This document shows, one piece after another, positions 39,662 to 48,543 of a stretch of DNA of 64,000 nt (position 1 is its first letter; the number at the start of each line of letters is the position of its first letter). The DNA lies in the NCBI RefSeq assembly GCF_038237375.1, contig NZ_CP151273.1, forward strand, positions 3,348,001 through 3,412,000, read 5' to 3'. A program made the position numbers and the translations under genes. Source of the stretch: Alcaligenes sp. SDU_A2 (GTDB taxonomy: Bacteria > Pseudomonadota > Gammaproteobacteria > Burkholderiales > Burkholderiaceae_B). The notes beneath the pieces were generated by a model. It did no database searches and had not been told where the DNA came from. It worked only from the letters and a program-made list of their open reading frames with translations.

Positions 39662-41947
39662 CTAGCGAACCGATCCGGGAACCGAGCCTGCCGGCAATAC
39701 ATCCCGGCTGCGACGGCCGGCCCAGATACGGACCACCACTTGCAGGAACACCAGCAGCGCACCGGCAATAAAGACCACATCGCCCAGCGTACGCCACCAA
39801 CGCAGCGACTGCAAAATGGGTTGCTGCATGAATTCCTCGCTACGGGCATACCACATACCCTCGGAAATGCTCGCCCAGGCCTGGATGATGCCCACAGGCA
39901 ACAGACTGATGAACATCATCAGCGCAAGTCCGATATTCAGCGTCCAGAACCCCCAGGCCATCAGGCGGTCGTTAAAGCGCACATTCGGTGCCAGGTAACG
40001 CACCACCAGCAGCACAAAGCCCAGAGACAGAAAGCCATACACTCCGAACAAGGCCGCGTGCGCATGTACCGGCGTCGTGTTAAGACCCTGAATGTAATAC
40101 AGCGCGATAGGCGGATTGATCATGAAACCAAAAACACCTGCGCCCAGCATGTTCCAAAAAGACACGGCCACAAAGAACATGACCGGCCAGCGCAGATCCT
40201 GCATCCAGCCGGCGCGTTCCTGCAATTTCCAGCTGCTCCAGGCCTCGTGACCCAGAATGATCAAAGGCACCACTTCCAAAGCACTGAAGGTCGCGCCTAT
40301 GGCCATGATGGGTGTGGTCGTGCCCGAAAAATACAAGTGATGCAGCGTACCGGGCACACCGCCCAGCAGGAACAAAGAGGCCGAAGCCAGGCTGGCGATA
40401 GTAGCGCTGCGCCGCGAAACCAGGCCTAGAGTGGCAAAAATAAAAGCCAATGCCGTGGTGGCGAACACTTCAAAAAAGCCTTCGACCCACAGGTGTACCA
40501 CCCACCAGCGCCAATATTCCATGATGGTGATATTGGTATGTTCGCCATAGAACAGACCCGAACCATAGAACAGACCAATCGCCACGGTGGACGCAGCCAG
40601 CAGCATCAACAGGTGATTATCGCCCTTGTTGCGTCGCAAGGCGGGCGTCATGCCGCGCAGCATCAACACCAGCCAGAAAGCCAGGCCGATAAACTTGATG
40701 ATCTGCCAGAAACGGCCCAGATCCACATATTCGTAACCCTGATGACCAAACCAGAAATTCAGGTCGGCAGGCAAGACATGTTTGATGGCCAGATAATTGC
40801 CGGTAAACGAGCCCAGGAACAAGACGACCAGCGCCACAAACAGAATATCGACGCCCAGCCGCTGAAACTTGGGATCTTCCCCGCCATTGATAATGGGCAC
40901 CAGAAACAGCCCCGCCGCCAGGAAACCGCTGGCAATCCAGAACAAGGCCGCCTGAATGTGCCAGGTACGCGTCAAGGCGTAGGGGAACCACTGCGAGACA
41001 TCAATGCCGTAAAACATCTGCCCTTCGACGGTGTAATGAGCCGTGAAACCGCCCAGAAACACTTGCAGCACGAACAGCGCCACCGTCAGAAAGGCATATT
41101 TTTTAAGAGCGCGCTGCGAAGGCGTCAGGCGGATGCTCAGCACAGGGTCCTGAGCCGGGGCCTGAGGCAGAGGTTCGTCCTTATGCAGGAAAGACCAGCC
41201 CCAGACCAGAAAGGCAATGCCCGCCAGCAACAGAACGACGCTGACGACAGACCAGACCACATTGGCCGTGGACGGATGGTTGGCGATCAGTGGTTCATGT
41301 GGCCAGTTGTTGGTATAGGTCACATCGGTGCCGGGACGTTCCGTGGCCGCCGCCCAGGACAGCCAGAAGAAAAAGCGGGTCAGGTCTTCGCGGCGCTGCA
41401 GATCGGGCAGCGTATCGTCCTTCATGGCAAAGCTGGCACGCGTACTTTTCAGCTCGGGGGCATCGCCGAACAAGGCAATATAGTACTGAGCGGTTTGCTC
41501 GATTGCCTGAACACGCCTGTCGCTGATGCGCAACTCGCCCGTCGCGTCATCGACACGGTTACCACGATATTCGTCCTGCAGCTCCTGACGCAGATTGGCC
41601 TGCTGGGACGAAGTCAGCTGTCCGTAGTCCAGCGCATAGGCATCGCGTGCGGCCAGATCCAGCCAGGCCAGCGCTTCGCGGTGCAACCAGTCCGCGCTCC
41701 AATCCGGTGCCTGATACGCGCCATGCCCCCAGATTGAACCCAGCTGCATGCCGCCGGTACTTTGCCAGGCAGATTGGCCGCGCTCTATCTGTGCCTGTGA
41801 CGTAAACAGCGCGCCATCCTGGGTCAGTACCTTGGCAGGCATCGGCGGTGCCTGCCGGTATATTTCCACGCCGGTCCAGCCCAGTATGGAGAAGGTAACG
41901 ACCAATACGGCCAGCAAAGCCAGCCATAGACCCTTGTAGCTACGCAT
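39662..41947 (-). CDS. norB: Quinol-dependent nitric oxide reductase (qNOR)
   Basis: A single-subunit quinol-oxidising NO reductase (NorZ type) of 761 aa, reducing NO to N2O at the membrane. The N-terminal extension replacing NorC is present (about residues 1-200), followed by the haem-copper-oxidase-like core of twelve or more helices. Ligand regions include TWHIQAALFW, VVHLWVEGFFEVFAT (His plus Glu), LHHLYFSG and the distal GHEA. The start at 41947 has GGGGAG six bases upstream and overlaps the end of ric by 8 bases. It is cotranscribed with ric from the sigma-54 promoter. Confidence 0.96.
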   Translation of the reverse strand: MRSYKGLWLALLAVLVVTFSILGWTGVEIYRQAPPMPAKVLTQDGALFTSQAQIERGQSAWQSTGGMQLGSIWGHGAYQAPDWSADWLHREALAWLDLAARDAYALDYGQLTSSQQANLRQELQDEYRGNRVDDATGELRISDRRVQAIEQTAQYYIALFGDAPELKSTRASFAMKDDTLPDLQRREDLTRFFFWLSWAAATERPGTDVTYTNNWPHEPLIANHPSTANVVWSVVSVVLLLAGIAFLVWGWSFLHKDEPLPQAPAQDPVLSIRLTPSQRALKKYAFLTVALFVLQVFLGGFTAHYTVEGQMFYGIDVSQWFPYALTRTWHIQAALFWIASGFLAAGLFLVPIINGGEDPKFQRLGVDILFVALVVLFLGSFTGNYLAIKHVLPADLNFWFGHQGYEYVDLGRFWQIIKFIGLAFWLVLMLRGMTPALRRNKGDNHLLMLLAASTVAIGLFYGSGLFYGEHTNITIMEYWRWWVVHLWVEGFFEVFATTALAFIFATLGLVSRRSATIASLASASLFLLGGVPGTLHHLYFSGTTTPIMAIGATFSALEVVPLIILGHEAWSSWKLQERAGWMQDLRWPVMFFVAVSFWNMLGAGVFGFMINPPIALYYIQGLNTTPVHAHAALFGVYGFLSLGFVLLVVRYLAPNVRFNDRLMAWGFWTLNIGLALMMFISLLPVGIIQAWASISEGMWYARSEEFMQQPILQSLRWWRTLGDVVFIAGALLVFLQVVVRIWAGRRSRDVLPAGSVPGSVR

Positions 41948-42632
41948 GGTGGTCTCCCCGTGCACGCTGCACCGAATGATTGAACAAAATATTGTTTTCC
42001 AGATGAATGTGTTCCATCAGGTCCTGCCGAAACTGCTCCAGCCCGCCGTACAAAGCACGCCAGGTCGTGCAAGCATCGACAGGCGGTTGTAGCTGAGCCG
42101 TCAACGCCAGCACAGCCTCCAAACTTTCGCCATGCTGTTCGTGTTCCAGGCGCATGACCACGATCGGGCTCTGCGCCATTGCGTCAGCCCCCTGTGCCAA
42201 CATGGGAAACAACACCCGTTCCTCTTTGTGCATATGGCTTTCCAGCTCCTGATGCAGAAACTCCAGCACATCGGCCAGTCCTGCCGGGCAGTCAGTATGC
42301 TCCTGATGGCGCACTTCCACCCGACGCGCCAGGCGAATCAGCTCGGGCAGTTGTTCCCTATGGGTTTGGTGATAGCGCTGCGTCAAGTGCTCGATCAACT
42401 GCGGCACCGACGCCTGCCGCCAGTCCTGGTCGGCCGGTTCGGCCTGCTCCAGCAACGACGTCAGGGTCCGGGCCAGCCCGACTGCATCCAGCGACCGACG
42501 TTCGGCCGCTTCGCGCAAGCTGACTTGTCCACCACAACAAAAATCCAGCTTGTGCTGACGAAATACACGGGTAGCCCCTGGTATGTCGCTGGCAAGATCG
42601 CTCAAGCTGCGCTCCAGAAGTTCAAGTGTCAT
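41940..42632 (-). CDS. RIC/ScdA/YtfE-type di-iron protein (iron-sulfur repair)
   Basis: A 230-aa hemerythrin-like di-iron protein that repairs nitrosatively damaged Fe-S clusters or delivers iron in known homologues. It has the N-terminal ScdA_N domain with the FCCGGQ motif (Cys32-Cys33) and a C-terminal four-helix domain with spaced histidines (YHQTHREQLPEL, EVRHQEHTDC, LESHMHKEE, RLEHEQHGE, EHIHLENNI). The start at 42632 has AAGGAG upstream. It precedes norB in a NorR-driven operon, consistent with NO defence. Confidence 0.95.
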   Translation of the reverse strand: MTLELLERSLSDLASDIPGATRVFRQHKLDFCCGGQVSLREAAERRSLDAVGLARTLTSLLEQAEPADQDWRQASVPQLIEHLTQRYHQTHREQLPELIRLARRVEVRHQEHTDCPAGLADVLEFLHQELESHMHKEERVLFPMLAQGADAMAQSPIVVMRLEHEQHGESLEAVLALTAQLQPPVDACTTWRALYGGLEQFRQDLMEHIHLENNILFNHSVQRARGDHHA

Positions 42633-42669
42633 GCCATACTCCTTAAAAAAAGAATTGCCATGCACTTAA

Positions 42670-42686
42670 AGCAAGGATCATGCCAA
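42670..42686 (-). promoter_or_regulatory. Sigma-54 promoter of ric-norB
   Basis: On the minus strand TTGGCATGATCCTTGCT carries GG and GC at exactly the -24/-12 spacing (10 bases between the pairs), near the consensus TGGCAC-N5-TTGCA. It lies 38 bp upstream of the ric ATG. NorR, a sigma-54 activator, has binding sites 40-95 bp further upstream. Confidence 0.85.
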
Positions 42687-42692
42687 GCTGTT

Positions 42693-42706
42693 TTGATCTT
42701 GATTAA
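42693..42706. promoter_or_regulatory. FNR/Dnr-type box between ric and norR
   Basis: TTGATCTTGATTAA matches TTGAT-N4-ATCAA at 9 of 10 defined positions. It sits between the sigma-54 promoter and the NorR sites, so an FNR or Dnr protein could influence ric-norB, norR, or both. Confidence 0.65.
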
Positions 42707-42726
42707 AAGGGTTTCCAGGCAAACAG

Positions 42727-42782
42727 GGTATAAATAACCCATCGAAAAACGGGTTCTTTTTACCAACAGGGTAGTTTTCACC
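42727..42782. promoter_or_regulatory. norR: Three NorR-binding sites (GGT-N7-ACC)
   Basis: Three perfect GGT-N7-ACC repeats stand at 42727-42739, 42752-42764 and 42770-42782. This is the recognition motif described for NorR of Ralstonia, where three sites serve as the enhancer of a sigma-54 promoter. The third site ends one base before the norR start codon, so bound NorR would also cover its own translation-start region and probably represses its own gene. Confidence 0.88.
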
Positions 42783-42783
42783 C

Positions 42784-44325
42784 ATGCTTGAATTGCTGAT
42801 TGCCGATCTGGCCACCGATATTCCTGGAGCGCTGCGCCTGCAGCGCATGGTGCAACTGGTGGCGCGTTACTTCGCCTGTGATGCCGTCGGCCTGCTCAAG
42901 CTGGACGATACGGTGCTGCGCATTGTGGCCGCCAGCGGTCTGAGCAACGACACGATGGGCCGCCATTTCGTCATCGCCGACCATCCACGCTTTGCGCGGA
43001 TTCTGGCCAGCCGATCCCCCATCCGATTCGAGCCGGACAGCCCTTTGCCCGATCCCTACGACGGCCTGCTGGACGACAAGCGCGGCCTACCCCTGCCCGT
43101 ACACGATTGCGTGGGAATCGCCCTGCACCTAAAAGGCATCCCATGGGGCATCCTGACCCTGGACGCGCTGCAACCGGGCACATTCTCCGAACAGGCCTTA
43201 ATCGAGCTGCAGCGCTGCAGCCTGGTGCTGGAAAGCGCAATACGCGTCAGCGAACTGGAAGAAGAAAACCGCAGCCTGCGCCTGCTATCGACCCAGGCGG
43301 CCAGCCACCTGGTGCAGAACGGCAGCACAGAACTCATCGGCGCAAGCATCCCCCTGCTAAACGTCATCCATCTGCTCGATACGGTGGCCGATTCAGAGTT
43401 ACCCGTGTTGCTGCTGGGCGAGACCGGCGTAGGCAAAGAATTATTTGCCCAGCGCCTGCACCAGCGTTCGCGCCGAAACCAAAAGCCGCTGGTCTACGTC
43501 AATTGCGCCGCCCTGCCCGAGTCGCTGGCCGAAAGCGAACTGTTCGGCCACATAAAGGGCGCATTTTCCGGCGCACAGACCGACCGCGCCGGTCGCTTTG
43601 AGGCCGCCCGGGGAGGCACCTTGTTCCTAGACGAAATCGGCGAATTATCACTATCGGTGCAGGCCAAGCTGCTGCGCGCGCTGCAAAACGGCGAAGTCCA
43701 GCGCCTGGGGGCGGACCATCCCATCAAGCTCGATGTCCGGCTGGTGGCAGCCACCAATCGCGACCTGAACCAGCAGGTGGCCCAGGGGGCATTTCGCTCA
43801 GACCTGTTTCACCGCCTGTCGGTTTTTCCCCTGACCGTTCCACCGCTGCGCGAACGGCAGAACGACGTGCTGCTGCTGGCCGGCCACTTTCTGGAAGCCA
43901 ACCGGTCGCGGCTGGGCCTGCGCGGCATACGCCTGTCCCATGCTGCCGAAAACGCCCTGCTGGCATACCATTGGCCGGGCAATGTCCGTGAGCTGGAACA
44001 CCTGATCAGCCGCGCCGCCATTCGCTTGCTGGTCGATGCGCCGGACAGAAACCAGATATTCACACTGGATACTGATAATCTGGGCATAGCGCCTGCCGTA
44101 AACTCATGCATACCCAAGGCCGAAGCCAAGCCGCTTTCTGCATGGCAGCCGCTGCGGCAGTCGGTAGAACAGCTACAGCGCCAGCTTATCCGGCAGGCCC
44201 TGGAACAAACGGATGGCAACTGGAGTCTGGCGGCACGCCGCCTTGGCCTGGACCCCAGCAACCTGCATAAACTGGCCGGTAAACTAGGGCTTAAAACCCG
44301 CCCCGAGACTGTTACCCATGACTGA
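42784..44325 (+). CDS. norR: NO-responsive sigma-54 activator NorR
   Basis: An enhancer-binding protein of 513 aa. The N-terminal GAF domain keeps residues of the mononuclear-iron NO sensor (LPDPYDGL and VHDC). The AAA+ domain has Walker A GETGVGKE (about residue 213), Walker B LFLDEIGE and the sigma-54 contact loop as GAFSGA rather than the usual GAFTGA (about 259-264). The C-terminal Fis-type HTH (GNWSLAARRLGLDPSNLHKL) binds the three sites upstream. It is divergent from ric-norB, and its end overlaps the dnr-like gene. Confidence 0.95.
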   Translation: MLELLIADLATDIPGALRLQRMVQLVARYFACDAVGLLKLDDTVLRIVAASGLSNDTMGRHFVIADHPRFARILASRSPIRFEPDSPLPDPYDGLLDDKRGLPLPVHDCVGIALHLKGIPWGILTLDALQPGTFSEQALIELQRCSLVLESAIRVSELEEENRSLRLLSTQAASHLVQNGSTELIGASIPLLNVIHLLDTVADSELPVLLLGETGVGKELFAQRLHQRSRRNQKPLVYVNCAALPESLAESELFGHIKGAFSGAQTDRAGRFEAARGGTLFLDEIGELSLSVQAKLLRALQNGEVQRLGADHPIKLDVRLVAATNRDLNQQVAQGAFRSDLFHRLSVFPLTVPPLRERQNDVLLLAGHFLEANRSRLGLRGIRLSHAAENALLAYHWPGNVRELEHLISRAAIRLLVDAPDRNQIFTLDTDNLGIAPAVNSCIPKAEAKPLSAWQPLRQSVEQLQRQLIRQALEQTDGNWSLAARRLGLDPSNLHKLAGKLGLKTRPETVTHD

Positions 44326-45016
44326 TATTTCCCAAGCCTCCATGCTGTCGGCCCTGCCCGTTTTTTCCCAGCTGGATGCCGCCGGCCTGGACGATCTCTG
44401 GCAGCAGGGCCGCCTGATCGAATACGACAAAGACAGCCAGGTATTTCGTCAGGAACAAGCCAGCGACCAGTTCTTCGTGCTGCTCAAAGGTTTGATCAAG
44501 GTCGTGCGCACCATGCCCAACGGTTCGCAATTGCTGGTGCGTTTTGCCTTGCCGGGCGATGTCATCGGCATCGCCCCTGCCCTGCGCCGGCGCAACTATC
44601 CGGCCACCGCCATCAGCGTCACGCACAGCGCGGCGCTGGCCTGGCCGGAACAATCCTGGGAAAGCCTGACCGCGCAATACCCCTGCCTGCTGCACTGCGC
44701 ACAGGACACGGTATCGCGCCGCCTGAGCGAAGCGGACGACAGGCTGCTGGAAATCCATAGTCTGGAAGTCGAACAACGTCTGGCGCACAGCCTGCTGCGC
44801 CTGATACGGCAAGTAGGACAAAACGATGCGCAGGGCACATCGCTCAGCATTCCAGTCACTCGCCAGGACTTGGCCGAACTGGCCGGTACCACGCTGTACA
44901 CCGCCAGCCGCATCGTCAGCAGTTGGGACAATCAAGGGCTGCTCCAGGCGGGCCGAAAGCAAATCACCATCGCCGACCTGGACAACTTCGCGCGGGCCGT
45001 GCTGGAGCGCACATGA
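44318..45016 (+). CDS. Crp/Fnr-family regulator, Dnr/NnrR-like
   Basis: A 232-aa regulator with a cyclic-nucleotide-type sensor domain (about residues 10-120), a dimerisation helix and a winged HTH (TRQDLAELAGTTLYTASRIVSSW). The FNR-type 4Fe-4S cysteine cluster is absent, as in haem-based NO sensors of the Dnr/NnrR group. The recognition helix has a Thr-Leu-Tyr-Thr-Ala-Ser-Arg run without the Glu of FNR, so its site may not be the classical one. It overlaps the end of norR by 8 bases, so the two NO-linked regulators are translationally coupled. Confidence 0.87.
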   Translation: MTDISQASMLSALPVFSQLDAAGLDDLWQQGRLIEYDKDSQVFRQEQASDQFFVLLKGLIKVVRTMPNGSQLLVRFALPGDVIGIAPALRRRNYPATAISVTHSAALAWPEQSWESLTAQYPCLLHCAQDTVSRRLSEADDRLLEIHSLEVEQRLAHSLLRLIRQVGQNDAQGTSLSIPVTRQDLAELAGTTLYTASRIVSSWDNQGLLQAGRKQITIADLDNFARAVLERT

Positions 45017-45029
45017 TCCGCGCCGTACG

Positions 45030-45827
45030 CTAGCCTTCCGTGACCAGACGCAAACCCAGATAGCGCGGGGGCACCCCCACCGAGCAAGCCCCCGTCTTGG
45101 GATCGCGGATAAAATCGGGCATGGCAGCGGCGTGTTCCCCGCCTAGAACGCGTACGCCGCAGTTTTCCAGACGGGATTGCACCGGTGGCATGCCCAGTCT
45201 GTGCACACGCACATGGCAGGTGTCGGTCCACTCGGAAACCTGCCCACCCGCATCGAAAATCCCATACTGATTAGCCTGCCCCTGGCCCAGCGGTGCCAAC
45301 GGGACTTCCTGTTCCTGCTTGCGCTTGTAGTTCACCAGATATTCTTCCAGCCACAAGGCGGCTTGGGCATTTTCATCCAATGATTGCCCCGCAGACTCGG
45401 GAGCTTGCTGACCGGCAAAGTAGCTCCACTCCAGGAAAGTAGGCAGGCGGAAAGTCTTGCCGGTGCGCTTGGACAGCCAGGCGGCATAGTCCTGCCCGTC
45501 CTGCCAACTGACCCCGGCAACCGGCATAGTGGGTGCCTGTCCCTGACCGACCGGATCGGCCTTCTTGCAGCCGCCGGCCACGACGCACTGGTTATAGTCG
45601 TGCTGACTGACCAGGTATTTCATGACCTGCAAGGATGGGCTGGGCGCATACATAACCGTATCGGCCGCTATCAGACGGCCATCCAGCAGAAATTCACCCG
45701 GCTGAACCAGCTGGCGCGCCGGACCAGCCACACTGACCAGTTCCGGCACATCGGAGCGGGCCGCCTGTTCGCCACCCGAACATGCCGCCAGCAACGCCGC
45801 CAACATAACCCCCACTTGCTTTTTCAT
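45030..45827 (-). CDS. NirV-like lipoprotein with SUMF1/FGE domain
   Basis: A 265-aa protein with a lipoprotein signal (LLAACSGG) and a formylglycine-generating-enzyme-like (SUMF1) fold: MPVAGVSWQDGQDYAAWLSKRTGKTFRLPTFLEW in the middle and QYGIFDAGGQVSEWTDTC after it. SUMF1 proteins beside nirK are called NirV and are thought to be accessory to nitrite reduction; the biochemical role is not established. The start at 45827 has GGAGG. It converges with the dnr-like gene, with only 13 bp between the two stops. Confidence 0.85.
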   Translation of the reverse strand: MKKQVGVMLAALLAACSGGEQAARSDVPELVSVAGPARQLVQPGEFLLDGRLIAADTVMYAPSPSLQVMKYLVSQHDYNQCVVAGGCKKADPVGQGQAPTMPVAGVSWQDGQDYAAWLSKRTGKTFRLPTFLEWSYFAGQQAPESAGQSLDENAQAALWLEEYLVNYKRKQEQEVPLAPLGQGQANQYGIFDAGGQVSEWTDTCHVRVHRLGMPPVQSRLENCGVRVLGGEHAAAMPDFIRDPKTGACSVGVPPRYLGLRLVTEG

Positions 45828-45922
45828 CAACCACCTCCGTTCCATACACTGATTGGAACTCAGGCCAAGATGGCTGTCCTTGCGCCAGAGCAAGCTGGCG
45901 GCAAGAGCAGTTGGCGGCTGCG

Positions 45923-47143
45923 TTAGTTCAGCACATTCATGAATCCGGTAATGATGACGGCATTGAAAAAATCGATGAACAGCGAACCTACCAGCGGTAT
46001 GACAAAGAACGCTTTGTACGAAGGCCCGTTATCTTCAGTAAAAGCCTGCATATTGGCCATGGCATTGGGTGTAGCCCCCATGCCAAAACCGCAGTGGCCT
46101 GCCGACATGACGACCGCATCGTAATCTCTGCCCATGACGCGAAACGTGATGAAGTAGGCAAACGTAAACATCAAAATGGTCTGGGCGACAAGAATCAGCA
46201 GCAAGGGTCCAGCAACATCGGCCAGTTGCCACAGCTTCATAACCATCAATGCCATGACCAGGAAGAAAGCCAAAGACACATTACCTATGATCTCGAACTC
46301 GCGCTCGGGCAGGCGGTAACGACGCCAGTCGATAATGTTTCGCATAATCGCCGCCACCAGCATGGAACCCAGGTACGCGGGCAGAATGATGCCCTGATCG
46401 GCCATCCAGTTGATGATCAGGCTACCGGCACCAATCGCCACGGACAGCAGCACGACGGCGTACACCGGCATGTCAAAGCCGCTGTCATCCACCTGTATGG
46501 TTTCGGTATGCATGGCCGGGGCCGTATCTTTGCCCTCGTGCTGGCGACGATGGCGGCGGTGGGGAGCCGGCCCCGTGATGCCGTGCCGCTTCATCAAGCG
46601 CAGGCCCACCGGCCCACCGATCACGCAACCCATGACCAAACCCCACGTGGACGCCGCGATGGCCGCCGGCAATGCGCCGGTGGCACCGGCCGCTTCCATC
46701 ACAGGGCCAAAGGCGGCCGACGTACCATGCCCGCCTGTCATCGCCACTGACCCCGCCGCCACGCCGATCAAAGGGTTAGCCCCCAGCAGCATCGCCAGCG
46801 ACACGCCCACGACGTTCTGCAAAATGATCAACGCTACCGCACAACCCAAAAACAGCCCGACGGCCAGACCGCCTTTCTTGAGCAGCTCAAAGCTGGCTGA
46901 AAAACCGATGGTCGTAAAAAAAGCCATCAGCAGGAAATTGCGGATATCGTCATTGAACTGGAAGGTAAACGTACCGGTCTGGTGACCAAGCAGAGCGATC
47001 AGCGAAAACACCAGTCCGCCGATGATGGGGCTGGGGATGAAGTAGCGCGCCAGAATGGCAACACGATTCTTGATGTACTCCCCTAAAACCAGAAAGACAG
47101 CGGCCATGCCGACTGTCTGCGCGATATCAAGCTCGATATTCAT
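45923..47143 (-). CDS. gltS: Sodium/glutamate symporter GltS
   Basis: A 406-aa polytopic Na+-coupled glutamate carrier. Family motifs are visible: the N-terminal helix plus FIPSPIIGGLVFSLIALLG, the pore-loop GGHGTSAAFGP and, near the C-terminus, SAGHCGFGMGATPNAMANM. There are about ten membrane segments. A loop in the middle carries a charged His/Arg-rich insert (HRRHRRQHEG). AAGGA precedes the ATG. It is monocistronic. Confidence 0.95.
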   Translation of the reverse strand: MNIELDIAQTVGMAAVFLVLGEYIKNRVAILARYFIPSPIIGGLVFSLIALLGHQTGTFTFQFNDDIRNFLLMAFFTTIGFSASFELLKKGGLAVGLFLGCAVALIILQNVVGVSLAMLLGANPLIGVAAGSVAMTGGHGTSAAFGPVMEAAGATGALPAAIAASTWGLVMGCVIGGPVGLRLMKRHGITGPAPHRRHRRQHEGKDTAPAMHTETIQVDDSGFDMPVYAVVLLSVAIGAGSLIINWMADQGIILPAYLGSMLVAAIMRNIIDWRRYRLPEREFEIIGNVSLAFFLVMALMVMKLWQLADVAGPLLLILVAQTILMFTFAYFITFRVMGRDYDAVVMSAGHCGFGMGATPNAMANMQAFTEDNGPSYKAFFVIPLVGSLFIDFFNAVIITGFMNVLN

Positions 47144-47360
47144 GAATCCTTTCCCTTACATCTTTTGGATAGGTACGCGCCCCGCCAAACCTGGGCAGGA
47201 TTCTCTGCCGCAACGACCCGGGTGCGCGCGCAAATAAGTTGCAGGCCGGCCACACGATAGCGCGGCCCGCCTGTGCTAGCAAATTGCAGCGGGGTTCAGA
47301 AAATAACATGAACTATTGATTTAACGGGCAATAAACGCCTATTTACCGCGATCTGCTTAC

Positions 47361-47388
47361 AAAAAAAACCCGCTAAAAAGCGGGTTTC
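47361..47388 (-). terminator. Intrinsic terminator of ispB
   Basis: On the minus strand AAACCCGCT / AGCGGGTTT forms a stem with a short loop and a following T-run, 24 bp after the ispB stop. Confidence 0.9.
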
Positions 47389-47411
47389 ATAGGGAGAGAC
47401 GCAATCGCCGA

Positions 47412-48377
47412 TCAGCGGTCGCGCTGCACGGAAAAAGCGCACAAATGCAACAAAACCTGTTTGAATTCGCTCTCGGGCACCGACTCCAGAGCTTGCACGG
47501 CCAATTCAGCTTCGGCTTCGGCAGCCTGGCGGGTATAAGCCAGTGCATCGGTCTGTTCAATGGCCTGGGCCACGGCCGCAAAATCGGCGTCGCCGGTTTC
47601 GATGGCGTTCTTGATAAGCTGCGCCTGCTCGGGCGTGCCCACTTCCATGACTCGAATCAAGGGCATGGTAGGCTTGCCTTCACGCAGATCGTCGCCCACG
47701 TTCTTGCCCAGTGCCTCGGTATCGCCGGTGTAGTCCAGAACGTCATCGATCAACTGGAAGGCAGTACCCAAATGACGACCATAGGATGCCATTGCCTCTT
47801 CCAACTGGGGCGGCGCGCCGGCAACGATGGCACCCACCTGGGCAGCGGCCTCGAACAGCTTGGCGGTCTTGTAGCGCACGACCTGCAAGTACCGCTCCAG
47901 AGAAACGTCGGGATCATGCACGTTCAGCAACTGCAGGACCTCGCCTTCGGCAATGACCGTGGTCGCGCCCGACAGCACGGCCATGGAGCGCATGGAATCG
48001 GACTCGACCATCATTTCGAAGGAACGGGAATACAGGTAATCGCCCACCAGTACGCTGGCCGCATTGCCGAAAACCGCATTGGCCGTCTGGCGGCCACGGC
48101 GCATGTCCGACTCGTCCACTACATCGTCGTGCAGCAAGGTGGCGGTATGGATAAATTCCACTACGCCCGCCAGCAGATGATGCGTGCCGCCCTGATAGCC
48201 CAAGGCTCTGGCCACCAGCAGCAGCAAGGCGGGTCTCATGCGCTTGCCGCCGGCGCTGACAATATATTCGCCAATTGTGCGTATAAGTACCACGTCCGAA
48301 TTCAAACGTGCACGGATAACGACATCGAGCGCCTTCATGTCGTCGGCGATAGGTTCAATCAGGGTTGCGAGGTTCAA
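47412..48377 (-). CDS. ispB: Polyprenyl (octaprenyl) diphosphate synthase
   Basis: Makes the ubiquinone side-chain precursor. A trans-prenyltransferase of about 321 aa with the first Asp-rich motif in LLHDDVVDESDMRRG, the second in LIDDVLDYTGD and the GGKRMRP substrate motif. The start is uncertain. A TTG at 48377 (M-NLATLIEPIADD) matches beta-proteobacterial homologues; the open frame continues to 48425. rplU-rpmA, often divergent from ispB in this group, are not present here. Confidence 0.93.
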   Translation of the reverse strand: MNLATLIEPIADDMKALDVVIRARLNSDVVLIRTIGEYIVSAGGKRMRPALLLLVARALGYQGGTHHLLAGVVEFIHTATLLHDDVVDESDMRRGRQTANAVFGNAASVLVGDYLYSRSFEMMVESDSMRSMAVLSGATTVIAEGEVLQLLNVHDPDVSLERYLQVVRYKTAKLFEAAAQVGAIVAGAPPQLEEAMASYGRHLGTAFQLIDDVLDYTGDTEALGKNVGDDLREGKPTMPLIRVMEVGTPEQAQLIKNAIETGDADFAAVAQAIEQTDALAYTRQAAEAEAELAVQALESVPESEFKQVLLHLCAFSVQRDR

Positions 48378-48543
48378 AACAAAATTCCGGACGAGTAAGT
48401 GGTACAGCCAAACACAAGTGCTCAATTATACGGTTTTGAGTGGTGTTAAGCCTATTGTTAGCCATCATGCAGGGACTTGATGAGTGGAAAGCGTTTCAAA
48501 TTAGCGATAATAGAGGTTTTGCAGACCGTTTACGGAGACTGTC

